Origin: Massilia sp. UMI-21
GTDB lineage: Bacteria > Pseudomonadota > Gammaproteobacteria > Burkholderiales > Burkholderiaceae_D
Reading direction: 5' to 3'
NCBI GenBank assembly: GCA_015277795.1
Contig: CP063848.1
Location: 930,001 to 994,000, forward strand
Length of the DNA: 64,000 bases
Below the pieces are notes generated by a model. The model saw only the letters and a program-made list of their open reading frames with translations, was not told where the DNA came from and searched no databases. Both the position numbers and the translations under genes were made by a program. Below are positions 1-10,657 of the stretch, piece after piece. Position 1 is the stretch's first letter, and each line of letters starts with the position of its first letter.

Positions 1-154
1 CAGCTTCTACGTTTTCCTGTCGAACCGCGTCTATCCGGACGACAAGAGCAACGTGCTGGCGCTGTATACCCAGCTCGGCACCCTGTCGGCACAGGCGGCG
101 GGCGTGCGGGCGACCGATGCCGCCACCGTGGCCGCTGCGCCGCCGACGCGATGA
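1..154 (+). CDS. C-terminal end of a serine hydrolase / beta-lactamase-like protein (partial)
   Basis: An open frame enters from the left edge (first full codon at 2) and stops with TGA at 152-154, giving about 50 residues. The stretch FLSNRVYPDD is typical of the last strand of class C beta-lactamase-like serine hydrolases, which often read TNRVYPD at this place. The catalytic part lies outside the window, so the family call rests on this one motif. A proline- and alanine-rich tail ends the protein. No clear terminator follows. Confidence 0.5.
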   Translation, partial: SFYVFLSNRVYPDDKSNVLALYTQLGTLSAQAAGVRATDAATVAAAPPTR

Positions 155-289
155 TGTGACTTTTTGTTTTTGCCGGGCGGCTACCGTGCGCCTGCCTCAC
201 ATCGGCTTCTCTACACTCGGAGTCCTAATTCAATATCTTATTGATATTGTTGAGTTTTTAGGCCCCCGACAATAAATGAGGAGATCGAC

Positions 290-1027
290 ATGAAAATGAA
301 CAAGCTACTGAAAGGCCTGCTCGGCGCTTCCGTCGCCGCTGCCATGTTCGGCGCCACCACGGTGCATGCCCAATCCTCGGACGGCACCCAGAACACCCGC
401 GGCGCCGGTACCGGCAGTGCCGACACCCGGCAGAGCGGCAGCATGAACGATCAAAGCAGCGGCAGTTCGTCGGCCAGCGCAACCGGCAGCCCGGACCAGC
501 AGTACAAGCAAGACAAGCAAGGCAAGAAAGACAAGTGGGACAAGAAGCGCGGCAAGATGGACGCGAGCGGATCGAGCAGCAGTGGCACGATGGGATCGGG
601 CCACAGCGGTGCGATGGGGACGAGTGGCTCCAGCAGCATGGGCAACATGGGCAACCAGAGCGGTTCGACGGATACGAGCGGTTCCAGCAGCATGAGCGGC
701 CAGAGCGGTTCGATGGACACCGGCAGTTCGGGTGTCGAGGCGGGCCGCACCAGCACCGGTCATTCGAGCGAGCCGGAGACCCGTCGCTCGACCAGCGGCT
801 CGTCGGAGTGGAACGATGCGTCGGGCACCAGCGGTTCGATGGGCACCAGCGGCACCGGCACCAGCGAGTCGATGGGTACCGGCACCGGCACCATGGACGC
901 CACTGATCGTGCCGGCACCACCGGCACCACCGGCAGCACCGGCAGCACCGGCACCACCGGTACCACCGGCACCACCGGTACCACCAGCACCACCGGCACC
1001 ACCGGCACCACCGGCCGCGGCTACTGA
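290..1027 (+). CDS. secreted low-complexity Ser/Gly/Thr-rich protein
   Basis: The 245-residue product starts with a signal peptide (MKMNKLLKGLLGASVAAAMFG, cleavage probably after VHA near residue 27) and then consists almost wholly of Gly, Ser, Thr, Met and Asp. A short basic stretch of Lys and Asp lies near residues 74-90. The last 35 or so residues are GTT/GST triplets encoded by imperfect 9-bp repeats (GGCACCACC type, about 920-1015). GAGGAG lies 9 bases before ATG 290. No enzymatic domain is visible; a surface, matrix or disordered stress-related protein is possible. The repeats keep long open frames on the other strand, which are shadows. The repeat tract could vary in length in steps of three residues without breaking the frame. 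Confidence 0.75.
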   Translation: MKMNKLLKGLLGASVAAAMFGATTVHAQSSDGTQNTRGAGTGSADTRQSGSMNDQSSGSSSASATGSPDQQYKQDKQGKKDKWDKKRGKMDASGSSSSGTMGSGHSGAMGTSGSSSMGNMGNQSGSTDTSGSSSMSGQSGSMDTGSSGVEAGRTSTGHSSEPETRRSTSGSSEWNDASGTSGSMGTSGTGTSESMGTGTGTMDATDRAGTTGTTGSTGSTGTTGTTGTTGTTSTTGTTGTTGRGY

Positions 1028-1076
1028 TTCGCGCCGCGCCGCGGTCGTGCCCTGATGCGGCCAGCGCGGTCGCATG

Positions 1077-1102
1077 CGACACCAGCCTGCGGGCTGGTGT
1101 CG
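1077..1102. terminator. GC-rich hairpin between convergent genes
   Basis: An 11-bp perfect stem (CGACACCAGCC / GGCTGGTGTCG) with a 4-base loop sits between the ends of the convergent genes at 290-1027 and 1149-2750. No T-run follows on either strand, so it may act as a processing or bidirectional attenuation hairpin rather than as a canonical intrinsic terminator. Confidence 0.5.
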
Positions 1103-1148
1103 TCGCTCAGGGGCGTCGCTCAGGGGCGTGGCCGAGCCCGGATGCGCA

Positions 1149-2750
1149 TCAGCGCACGCTGCGGCCCCGCATGCCGGGGCGCGACGCGCGCGGCGGCGGC
1201 GTGTCGTCTGCCAGTTCCACCTTCTCGAGCGGGTCCGGCGCCGGCCCGTGCAGTACATTGCCCTCGATGTCGAAGCGCGAGGCGTGGCAGGGGCAGTCCC
1301 AGGAGCGCTCGGCCGAGTTCCAGTGCACCGCGCAGCCAAGGTGGGTGCATTTGGCCGATACGGCGTGCAGGCCGCCCTGGGCATCGCGGTAGACCGCGAT
1401 CTTGCGCAGGCCGTCGCGCACCACCGCGCCTTCGCCGGCGGCGATTTCCTGTACCGAATCGACGTCGCCGCCGGTCAGCCATTCACCGTAGCGCGCCATG
1501 GTGTTGGCCTGTTCGTGCGCGAAGTCGGTGAACCCGTGCACCGGCTTGCGCGACGGGTCGTACAGCGCTGTCCATGGGTTGCCGCGTCCGGCGATCAGGT
1601 CGCTCACCAGCATGGCGCCGATGGTGCAGTGGGTCATGCCGTTGCCGGAGTCTCCCGTGATCAGGTAGACGTTGTCGTCGTCCATCGGATTGCGGCCGAG
1701 GTAGGCCAGGCCGTCGGATGGTTCCATCACCTCGCCCGACCAGCGGTAGGCCACCGCCCCGGCCATGGGGAAGTGCGCGCGGCTCCAGCGTTCGATCTCG
1801 TCGTAGCGGTGTTCCGGGTGATCGTCCTGGCCGGTCTTGTGGTCGGCGCCGCCCACGACCAGGATGTCGTGGTCCGCGCCGGGATCGGGGGTTTCCAGGC
1901 GCACGTAGTAGTAGGGGTCGCCCGTGTCCCATAGCAGGATGCGCGGCACCGACCCGCGCGGCACGCGCATGCCGATCACATAGGTGCGGTAGCCGGCCTG
2001 CTTGGTGTGCATCACCACCCGGTCGTTGAAGGGCGTGTGCGTGGCCAGCACCACATGGCGGGCGCGGATCTCTCCGTGGTCGGTACTGATCGTCTGCTGC
2101 GTATTGTCGCCGCGCAGACGGTGGGCATGGGTAGCGCCGTGGACGCGGCCGCCGAGGCGTTCGATCGCCTGCGCCAGTCCGGCCAGGTACTTGAGCGGAT
2201 GGAACTGGGCCTGGTTCGCATAGCGCACGGCAGGGCCGCTGTCGAAGGGCAGGCCGGGCACGCGCGGCAGCAGTTCCACCGCCACCCCGGCGCGCGTGGC
2301 GCTGTGGTATTCCTTGCGCAGGTCGCGCGAGGCGTTGCCGGGCAGGGCATACAGGTAGCCGTCGAGGCGCTCGAATTCGCAGTCGATGTGTTCGGTGGAC
2401 TTGATCTCGCCCGCGATCGATTCGACCAGGCCGATCGCACTGGCATAGCTGTCGGCCACCAGGCGCGCCCGGTCGGCGCCGAACTTGTCCTCGATGTAGG
2501 TGTACCACTCGTCCGGCGGAAACAGGTGCGCCGTGGTGCGGCCGGTTTCGCCGGCGCCGATGCCGAGCGCGTCGATCACCGTGACCTCGAGACCTTCCTT
2601 TGCGAGCAGGTAGGCGGTGGTAAGGCCGGCAATGCCGGCGCCGATCACGCACACCTCGGTATCGAGGTCGCCGGGCAGGGGTGGACGGGAGGGGAGCTCG
2701 GCGGTGTCCATCCAGACCGAGACCGAGGCGCCGTTGGTGGAAGCAGTCAT
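1149..2750 (-). CDS. FAD-dependent oxidoreductase with C-terminal Rieske [2Fe-2S] domain
   Basis: The 533-residue product begins with a DAO-type FAD fold: an N-terminal Rossmann motif (VCVIGAGIAGLTTAYLLAKEG, near residues 32-52), then an E/D-rich ribose-binding strand, and a late FAD motif (YLITGDSGNGMTHCTIG). The last 100 residues form a Rieske domain with CTHLGC and CPCH cluster-ligand boxes. The family is known as FAD oxidoreductase/Rieske fusions of unknown substrate, often compared with gamma-glutamylputrescine oxidases. I chose the ATG at 2750 because AAAGGA lies just upstream and because the 53 extra residues of the longer frame look non-coding. It is divergent from the HD-GYP gene at 2984. 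The substrate cannot be read from the sequence. Confidence 0.88.
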   Translation of the reverse strand: MTASTNGASVSVWMDTAELPSRPPLPGDLDTEVCVIGAGIAGLTTAYLLAKEGLEVTVIDALGIGAGETGRTTAHLFPPDEWYTYIEDKFGADRARLVADSYASAIGLVESIAGEIKSTEHIDCEFERLDGYLYALPGNASRDLRKEYHSATRAGVAVELLPRVPGLPFDSGPAVRYANQAQFHPLKYLAGLAQAIERLGGRVHGATHAHRLRGDNTQQTISTDHGEIRARHVVLATHTPFNDRVVMHTKQAGYRTYVIGMRVPRGSVPRILLWDTGDPYYYVRLETPDPGADHDILVVGGADHKTGQDDHPEHRYDEIERWSRAHFPMAGAVAYRWSGEVMEPSDGLAYLGRNPMDDDNVYLITGDSGNGMTHCTIGAMLVSDLIAGRGNPWTALYDPSRKPVHGFTDFAHEQANTMARYGEWLTGGDVDSVQEIAAGEGAVVRDGLRKIAVYRDAQGGLHAVSAKCTHLGCAVHWNSAERSWDCPCHASRFDIEGNVLHGPAPDPLEKVELADDTPPPRASRPGMRGRSVR

Positions 2751-2983
2751 GTCGCATCCTTTCTGTGCAAGGGCGCCGCAAGAAGGAAGGGACAGGGCGG
2801 CGCGTGTCCATCGAAGCCTGGACAGTCTACTGTGGCCTGCAAAAGGCCGGAGCACGATGGCGCCGGCTTGCTGTGGCGCCGATATCGCATTGGTCGACAG
2901 AACCGTCAATATCTGGTGGCAAACATGTTCGCGTGGCGTAGAATCAAGAAAGATTGCTGCAGAGTATTGCCTCTAGGAACCGT

Positions 2984-4354
2984 ATGGACCTTGCCATCCC
3001 GCCCGAAGTGCGCGCCCCCAGCGCCATGAAGCTGTCTGAACTCATCGGCGCGCTGAGCTATGCGCTCGACATCACCGAAGGCCAGCCGGCCGGACATTGC
3101 GTGCGCTGCTGCTGGATCGGCATGCATATCGGCCGTGCGGCCGGGCTGCCGGAGCAGCAGTTGTGGGAGCTGTACTACACGCTGCTGCTCAAGGACCTCG
3201 GCTGCAGCAGCAATGCCGCGCGCATCTGCGCGCTGTACCTGACCGACGACCTGCACTTCAAGCGCGACTTCAAGACGGTGGGCGACAGCCTGCCGCAGGT
3301 GCTGTCCTTCGTGCTCACCCACACCGGCCTGAAAGCCGGCCTGGCCGAGCGCTTCCGCAGCGTGATGACGATCCTGCGCGACGGCCCGGCGATCGCCCAG
3401 GACCTGATCGCGACCCGCTGCCAGCGCGGCGCCGAGATCGCGCGCCTGCTGCGTTTTCCGGTCGGCGTCGCCGCCGGCATCTTTTCGCTCGACGAGCATG
3501 TCGACGGCAGGGGCAAGCCGGACCGGCTGGTCGGCGAGGCGATTCCCGTGTACGCGCGCATCGCGCTGCTGGCCCAGGTGATCGACGTGTTCCACACGGC
3601 CTCGGGACGCGACAGCGCGCTGCGCGAAGCGCGCGGTCGCGCCGGCAGCTGGTTCGACCCGCGCCTGGTGCGCGCCTTCGAGGAAGTGGCGGCCGATCCC
3701 GGTTTCTGGCAGGTGCTGGCCTCGCCCGGCGTCGATGCCGCCGTGGCCGCGCTGGAACCGGGCGCACACGCGGTGACGCTGGATGACGATTACCTGGACG
3801 ACATCGCCATGGCCTTCGGCCAGGTGGTGGACGCCAAGAGCCCGTACACCAGCGGGCATAGCGCGCGGGTGGCGCTGTACACCGACATGATCGCCGAAAC
3901 GCTCGGGCTGCCGGCGCAGCGCCGGCGCTGGCTCAGGCGCGGCGCGCTGCTGCACGATGTGGGCAAGCTCGGGGTCAGCAACAGCGTGCTGGACAAGGCA
4001 GGTGCGCTCGATCGTGATGAATGGGAAGCGGTGCGGCTGCATGCCGCCTATACCGAGACCATCCTGGGACGGATCGATGCGTTTGCGGAACTGGCGCTGA
4101 TTGCCGGCGCCCACCACGAGCGCCTCGACGGCAGCGGCTACCCGCGGGGGCTGAGCGGGGAGGCGATCGGCATCGAGACCCGCATCATCACCACCGCGGA
4201 CATTTTCGATGCGATCACGGCCGAGCGCCCCTACCGCGGCGCGATTCCGGTGGAACAGGCGCTCGGCATGATGGAAAAGACCGTCGGCAGCGCGCTCGAC
4301 CCGGCCTGCTTCACGGCCCTGAAGGACGCACTGGCGCGCGTACCCTTGCCGTAG
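2984..4354 (+). CDS. HD-GYP domain c-di-GMP phosphodiesterase-like protein
   Basis: The 456-residue protein has a complete C-terminal HD-GYP domain: HSARVALY, HDVGKLG, HHERLDGSGYPRGLSG and DIFDAITAERPYRG follow in the expected order. HD-GYP proteins hydrolyse cyclic di-GMP. The N-terminal half resembles a second HD-type fold (HCVRCCWIGMHIG, LLKDLGCSSNAARI) in which the HD metal pair is not conserved, so it is probably a regulatory or structural copy. The start at 2984 is supported by AGGA six bases upstream. No membrane segment or receiver domain is seen, so the protein should be cytosolic. The input signal is unknown. Confidence 0.87.
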   Translation: MDLAIPPEVRAPSAMKLSELIGALSYALDITEGQPAGHCVRCCWIGMHIGRAAGLPEQQLWELYYTLLLKDLGCSSNAARICALYLTDDLHFKRDFKTVGDSLPQVLSFVLTHTGLKAGLAERFRSVMTILRDGPAIAQDLIATRCQRGAEIARLLRFPVGVAAGIFSLDEHVDGRGKPDRLVGEAIPVYARIALLAQVIDVFHTASGRDSALREARGRAGSWFDPRLVRAFEEVAADPGFWQVLASPGVDAAVAALEPGAHAVTLDDDYLDDIAMAFGQVVDAKSPYTSGHSARVALYTDMIAETLGLPAQRRRWLRRGALLHDVGKLGVSNSVLDKAGALDRDEWEAVRLHAAYTETILGRIDAFAELALIAGAHHERLDGSGYPRGLSGEAIGIETRIITTADIFDAITAERPYRGAIPVEQALGMMEKTVGSALDPACFTALKDALARVPLP

Positions 4355-4376
4355 GCCGCGCGAGGCGGCCGCCGGA

Positions 4377-5027
4377 TCAGCGGCGGCGCGCCGCGGCCAG
4401 GCCCGCCATGCCGAGGCCGAAGATCAGCAGGGTGGCCGGTTCCGGCACGCCCGACGGCGGTGCGCGCAGGGTATCGATGCGCAGGGTATCGAGGCCCACG
4501 TAGTTGGCGCGTGCTTCTTCGCCGGCATGGACGAAACCGAGGCGCGCGAACATGCCTGCCATCGGATCGATGGTCAGGGTGAACTCGGTCCAGCCGTCCT
4601 GCGGGGCGGTGACCGTCATCGACTTGATGAAGGCGCCCGTGTCCGGCGCGCCGTTGGTATAGCCGTAGACCACGATATCGCTGAAGCCCGCGTCGGCGGC
4701 GCCGCGCAGCCAGAAGCTGGCGACAGCGCCGTTATCGAGCGAGAACACGGGCGTGAACAGGCGGTCGTCGAGCTCTCCGCCCGGCGCCGCGCTTTCGAAG
4801 CTCGAGGCGATATAGGCGTCCGGAGCGCCCTCATGGGCCTCGAACACCGCCGGGTTGCCCTGCACCCAGCCTGGCGCCACGCCCGGCGGTTGGCTTTGGT
4901 TATCGAAAATCCAGCCCTGGCCCGGCAGGGCGCTGACGTCGTCGAAATCTTCCGCCAGCAGGACCGCTGCCTGTGCCCAGCCCATCGAGGACACCAAAGT
5001 CAGGGCAAGCATCCACTTCTTGATCAT
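4377..5027 (-). CDS. PEP-CTERM sorting domain protein (choice-of-anchor J-like)
   Basis: The 216-residue protein has an N-terminal signal peptide (MIKKWMLALTLVSSMGWAQA) and a classical C-terminal sorting signal: VPEPATLLIFGLGMAGLA followed by an Ala-Arg-Arg-Arg tail. Such proteins are exported and processed by exosortase EpsH/XrtA, which is not in this window. The middle part (EDFDDVSALPGQGWI ... FWLRG ... GWTEFTLTI) looks like a lectin/jelly-roll beta sandwich of the choice-of-anchor J type. It converges with the HD-GYP gene, with only 22 bases between stop codons. The role is probably at the cell surface or in the exopolysaccharide matrix. Confidence 0.85.
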   Translation of the reverse strand: MIKKWMLALTLVSSMGWAQAAVLLAEDFDDVSALPGQGWIFDNQSQPPGVAPGWVQGNPAVFEAHEGAPDAYIASSFESAAPGGELDDRLFTPVFSLDNGAVASFWLRGAADAGFSDIVVYGYTNGAPDTGAFIKSMTVTAPQDGWTEFTLTIDPMAGMFARLGFVHAGEEARANYVGLDTLRIDTLRAPPSGVPEPATLLIFGLGMAGLAAARRR

Positions 5028-5417
5028 GTTTCGCCTCCGTGCGTTGAATTGAAAGAGTATGCATCCTGGGTAATGCCAACTACCATCCGCCTCTCATCAA
5101 ATGCATAAAAGCACGGATCATGCCAGAAAGATAAACCATTGATTTTGCTTATAAATAGCCTATTTGCTATTAGAAAAGATTATAAATATGTAAAAGTATT
5201 CGACAGCGACGGGGCGCTCGTGTTTACGGCCGGCGCCGATGCGCCAGCCTGGCCGTCGCGGGTGGCGGCCGCAGCCCGCCTGCCTCGGACCTCGTCGGTC
5301 GCGCGCAGGCAGGAAAGGCGGAAAGATGATCTTCCCTTGCTTGCCCGGTTTGCTATGCTAGCGGCTTCGCTGTCGGCGCCGTGCCGCCGGCCACCCATGT
5401 AAGTAAGGAGCACAACG
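5028..5417. other. 390-bp intergenic region, AT-rich core
   Basis: This gap lies between two divergent genes. The part from about 5040 to 5200 is strikingly AT-rich for this chromosome and probably holds promoters for both sides. A short frame at 5139-5402 has a proline/arginine-rich product without family features and I do not regard it as a gene. AAGGAGCACAACG before 5418 is the ribosome site of the next gene. Confidence 0.5.
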
Positions 5418-5963
5418 ATGGTCTCGCTGCAGGAACAGTTGCTGAAAGCCGGCCTGGTGGACAAGAAGAAGGTTCAGAAGGTCAACCAGGACAAGAGCAA
5501 GCAGAAAAAAATCGAGCGCCGCACCGGCGCCGAAACGGTGAACGAGTCGCGCGAGGCTGCGCTGGAATTGCAACGCAAGAATGCCGAGCGGGCACGCGAA
5601 CTGAATGCGCAGCGCGACGCCGCCGCCGCCCAGCAGGCGGTCAAGGCGCAGATCGCCCAGCTGGTGGAGCAGAATCGCCAGCCGCGCAGCAAGAACGGCA
5701 AAGGCGACATCGCCTATCACTTTACGCATGGCAGCAAGATCGAGCGTATCTATGTGTCCGGGCAGGTGCAGCAGCACCTGGTGGCGGGGCGGCTGGTGAT
5801 CGTGTTCCTGAAAGGGAACTATGAGCTGGTGCCGAAGGTCATCGGCGAGAAGATCGCCGAGCGCGACCCGGAAAGCGTCATCCAGGTCAGGCAGGCCAGC
5901 ACGGCAGTCGATGAGGACGACCCGTATGCCGACTTCAAGATCCCGGACGACTTCACCTGGTAA
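5418..5963 (+). CDS. DUF2058 family protein (YaiL-like)
   Basis: The 181-residue protein matches the DUF2058 pattern: MVSLQEQLLKAGLVDKKKVQKV at the start, a long charged helix rich in Lys, Glu and Gln (about residues 20-85), then a compact C-terminal domain with IAYHFTHGSKIERIYVSGQVQQ. It is cytosolic and its function is not established; E. coli YaiL is the reference member. AAGGAG seven bases before the ATG supports the start. It is a single-gene unit. Confidence 0.88.
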   Translation: MVSLQEQLLKAGLVDKKKVQKVNQDKSKQKKIERRTGAETVNESREAALELQRKNAERARELNAQRDAAAAQQAVKAQIAQLVEQNRQPRSKNGKGDIAYHFTHGSKIERIYVSGQVQQHLVAGRLVIVFLKGNYELVPKVIGEKIAERDPESVIQVRQASTAVDEDDPYADFKIPDDFTW

Positions 5964-6084
5964 GCGCCCGGCATGCATCTGAATCGATATTGAACTGCTA
6001 TCTTTGACGATTTTGAGTTACACTTGGCATGTCTCGCAATTGTAGCGGGAAGCTCATCATGTAATTGGTTCAAGGGCGGGTCAT

Positions 6085-7059
6085 ATGAACGACAGAATGG
6101 ATGAACAGCGGGTCGAGAGCCGCGAAGTCACCTACCGGAGCGGGGTTGCCGCGCGTCTTGCCGGCTTGCCCGTGGAGACCTTGCGGGTCTGGGAGCGGCG
6201 CTATGCGCTGTCGGACACCCAGCGCTCGGCGCACGGCCAGCGGCTTTACACGGCCGAGCAGGTGCGTCGCCTGGGCTTGCTCAAGCAACTGGTCGACCTG
6301 GGGCACCCGATCGGCGTCCTCACCGGCCTGCCGGTCGAGCGCCTGGAAGAAATGATTGCGCCGAACACGGCGCGCGTGGCCGACGTCAGCGGACCGATGC
6401 GGGCGCTGGTGGTGGGCGACAGCCTGGTGCGCCGCATCGCTGCCAGCGGGCGCGACGGTCGTGCGCTGCAGGTGCAAGGCCACTGCGCCCGGATCGACCA
6501 GGTAGCGTCGCTCGCGGACAGCGGGGCGCTGGACGTGCTGCTGATCGAAGCCTCGGAACTCGACGAGGCCGCGGTGGCGCAGATCGCGGCGGCGCGCGAC
6601 ATCACGCGGCCGGTGGCGACCGTGGTGCTGTACCGCTTCTGCGGCAGCGCCACGATCCGCGCGCTGCGCTCCCAGGGCTGCCTGGTTGCGCGGGTGCCGG
6701 CCGAGATCGGCGAGCTGGTACTGCTGTGCCGGTCCGCGCTGGCGGGGCAGGGCCTGCCCGCGTCCGAGCCGGCCGGCGAACCGGTGGCGCCGCGCCGCTT
6801 CGACGACCAGGCGCTGGCCGCCATCACGGCGGCCGGCAACCGCCTGTCCTGCGAATGCCCGCGCCACCTGTCCGAGATCCTGATGATGGTCGGCAGCTTC
6901 GAGCGCTACAGCGCCCAGTGCGCCGCGCGCAACCAGGAAGATGCGCGCCTGCACCGCGAGCTCGAGCTGGCCTCGGGGCGCGCACGCATGGTGCTGGAAA
7001 CGGCGATGGAAAGGCTGGCGCTGGCGGAAGGCTTGCCGATGCCTGGCAAGCCCGGCTGA
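6085..7059 (+). CDS. MerR-family transcriptional regulator
   Basis: The 324-residue protein has an N-terminal MerR winged helix (YRSGVAARLAGLPVETLRVWERRYAL, then a wing with RLYTAEQVRRLGLLKQLVDLGHPIG). The WERRYAL version is typical of the CarH/LitR-like branch of MerR. After residue 100 a Rossmann-like domain follows (MRALVVGDSLVRRI ... DVLLIEASEL ... TVVLYRFCGS), as in B12-binding regulators, but I do not see the DxHxxG cobalamin motif, so it probably does not bind B12. GGGCGG upstream is the likely ribosome site. No adjacent target gene stands out. Confidence 0.82.
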   Translation: MNDRMDEQRVESREVTYRSGVAARLAGLPVETLRVWERRYALSDTQRSAHGQRLYTAEQVRRLGLLKQLVDLGHPIGVLTGLPVERLEEMIAPNTARVADVSGPMRALVVGDSLVRRIAASGRDGRALQVQGHCARIDQVASLADSGALDVLLIEASELDEAAVAQIAAARDITRPVATVVLYRFCGSATIRALRSQGCLVARVPAEIGELVLLCRSALAGQGLPASEPAGEPVAPRRFDDQALAAITAAGNRLSCECPRHLSEILMMVGSFERYSAQCAARNQEDARLHRELELASGRARMVLETAMERLALAEGLPMPGKPG

Positions 7060-7242
7060 TTTCTTTCGATCGCTGACGGAATCCGATGAAAGGGCCTGGT
7101 GCATGCCGGGCCCGTTTTCCTTGTGGCGTGCGGAGGGGCGAATCGATCCGTGTTCCAATACAGATCGCGGTTCATGCTTGTCCTGATGCGGTGCACTTTC
7201 AGGACGGGCCGGCCTTTTACCTTCCCCTTCGAGGAGTCCGAT

Positions 7243-7452
7243 ATGGCAGACGCGTTCAAACCCGGCGACAAGGTGCAGTGGCAATCGTCGCAAGGAACGG
7301 TGCACGGCACCATCAAGAAGAAGCTGACTGCGCCAACCGAGATCAAGGGCCACCACGTGGCGGCCTCGCGCGCGCATCCCGAGTACCTGGTGGTCAGCGA
7401 CAAGACCGGCGCCGAGGCGGCGCACAAGCCCGAGGCGCTCAAGAAGGCCTGA
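7243..7452 (+). CDS. DUF2945 family small protein
   Basis: The 69-residue product (MADAFKPGDKVQWQSSQG ... IKGHHVAASRAHPEYLVVSDKTG) fits the DUF2945 family of small SH3-like proteins of unknown function. The ATG at 7243 is preceded by GAGGAG at 7231-7236. The same frame is open upstream to 7099, but the extra residues look non-coding and lack a ribosome site. It probably forms its own unit between merR and the trehalose operon. Confidence 0.8.
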   Translation: MADAFKPGDKVQWQSSQGTVHGTIKKKLTAPTEIKGHHVAASRAHPEYLVVSDKTGAEAAHKPEALKKA

Positions 7453-7610
7453 CGCCGGGAGCGGCGGCGCCCATCCTGCACCCACTGCCGGCGCAGGCTG
7501 TCCGAGACGGCTGGCAGCCCAGGTCCCCAATTTGATACAATTACAACAATGTAATTTTTACAAGCTTATCATCAAGCGCTTGGTGGTATTACCGGTCAAT
7601 AAGGGACAAT

Positions 7611-9862
<2,252 letters not shown>

Positions 9863-9866
<4 letters not shown>

Positions 9867-10657
9867 GCGATACCGAGCGTAAGCCGACCGGGCGCGGCCC
9901 GACCGATGATGCGGCGCTGGCACTGCTGGCCGCGCACGAAGGCGCGCTGTTCCTCGATTTCGACGGCACCCTGGTCGACATCGCGCCGCTGCCGAGCCAG
10001 GTGATCGTGCCGCCTGCGCTGCTCGCCGCGCTGGGCGTCCTGCAGCTGCGGCTCGGCGGCAGGCTGGCCGTCATTTCCGGGCGTCCGATCGCCGAGCTCG
10101 ACAGTTTGCTGGCGCCGCTCGTGCTGCCGGCCGCCGGCGTGCATGGCATGGAGCGGCGCGGCGCCGACGGCGTGCTGCGGCGCCTGCCGCCGCCCGACTT
10201 CACGCGCGTGCGCGCACAGGCTCAGGAACTGGCCGCCCGCCATCCCGGCCTGTGGGTCGAGGAAAAGCATGGCGCGCTGGCCTTGCATTGCCGCCAGGCA
10301 CCGGATTTGTATGACTTGTGCAGCGCGCAGCTCGGGGCCGCGGTCCAGGAGGGCGCCGGCCTGGTCCTGATGGAGGGCAAAATGATCATCGAGGTCAAGG
10401 CTGCGGGCGTCAGCAAGGGTACGGCGATCCGCGACTTCCTTGACGAAGCCCCGTTCCGCGGCCACCGGCCGCTGTTTGTCGGCGACGATACAACCGACGA
10501 GGCGGGCTTCGATTACGTGCAGAGCACCGACGGGATCGGCCTCAAGGTGGGACCGGGTCCGAGTGCGGCCCGGTGCCGCATCGCGTCGGCGGAGGCCTTG
10601 CGCACGGCATTGGCGCAGGTGGCCGCCACGCCAACCATAGGAAAGGACACACGATGA
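9863..10657 (+). CDS. otsB: trehalose-6-phosphate phosphatase
   Basis: The 264-residue protein belongs to the HAD superfamily. Motif I is FLDFDGTLVDIAP (nucleophile and acid Asp near residue 33), motif II is VISGRPIAEL, and the C-terminal metal motif is FVGDDTTDEAGF. It removes phosphate from trehalose-6-phosphate to give trehalose. ATGA overlaps join it to otsA upstream and to the GH15 gene downstream, making one translationally coupled operon. Confidence 0.94.

Noticed and set aside
920..1016. Tandem repeats as a CRISPR-like array
   Set aside because: Units are 9 bp, contiguous, coding and without spacers; they encode GTT/GST triplets.
258..1384. Long open frames on the minus strand opposite the Gly/Ser/Thr-rich gene
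   Set aside because: They arise from the 9-bp repeats and high GC; their products are Cys/Arg or Ala/Arg-rich without family features, and the plus-strand gene has a ribosome site and signal peptide.
5139..5402. Small plus-strand frame in the gap before DUF2058
   Set aside because: No ribosome site, no family features, proline/arginine-rich end; the area looks like promoter DNA.
6085..7059. B12-dependent photoreceptor of the CarH type
   Set aside because: The MerR part and the Rossmann-like part fit, but the DxHxxG cobalamin motif is not present.
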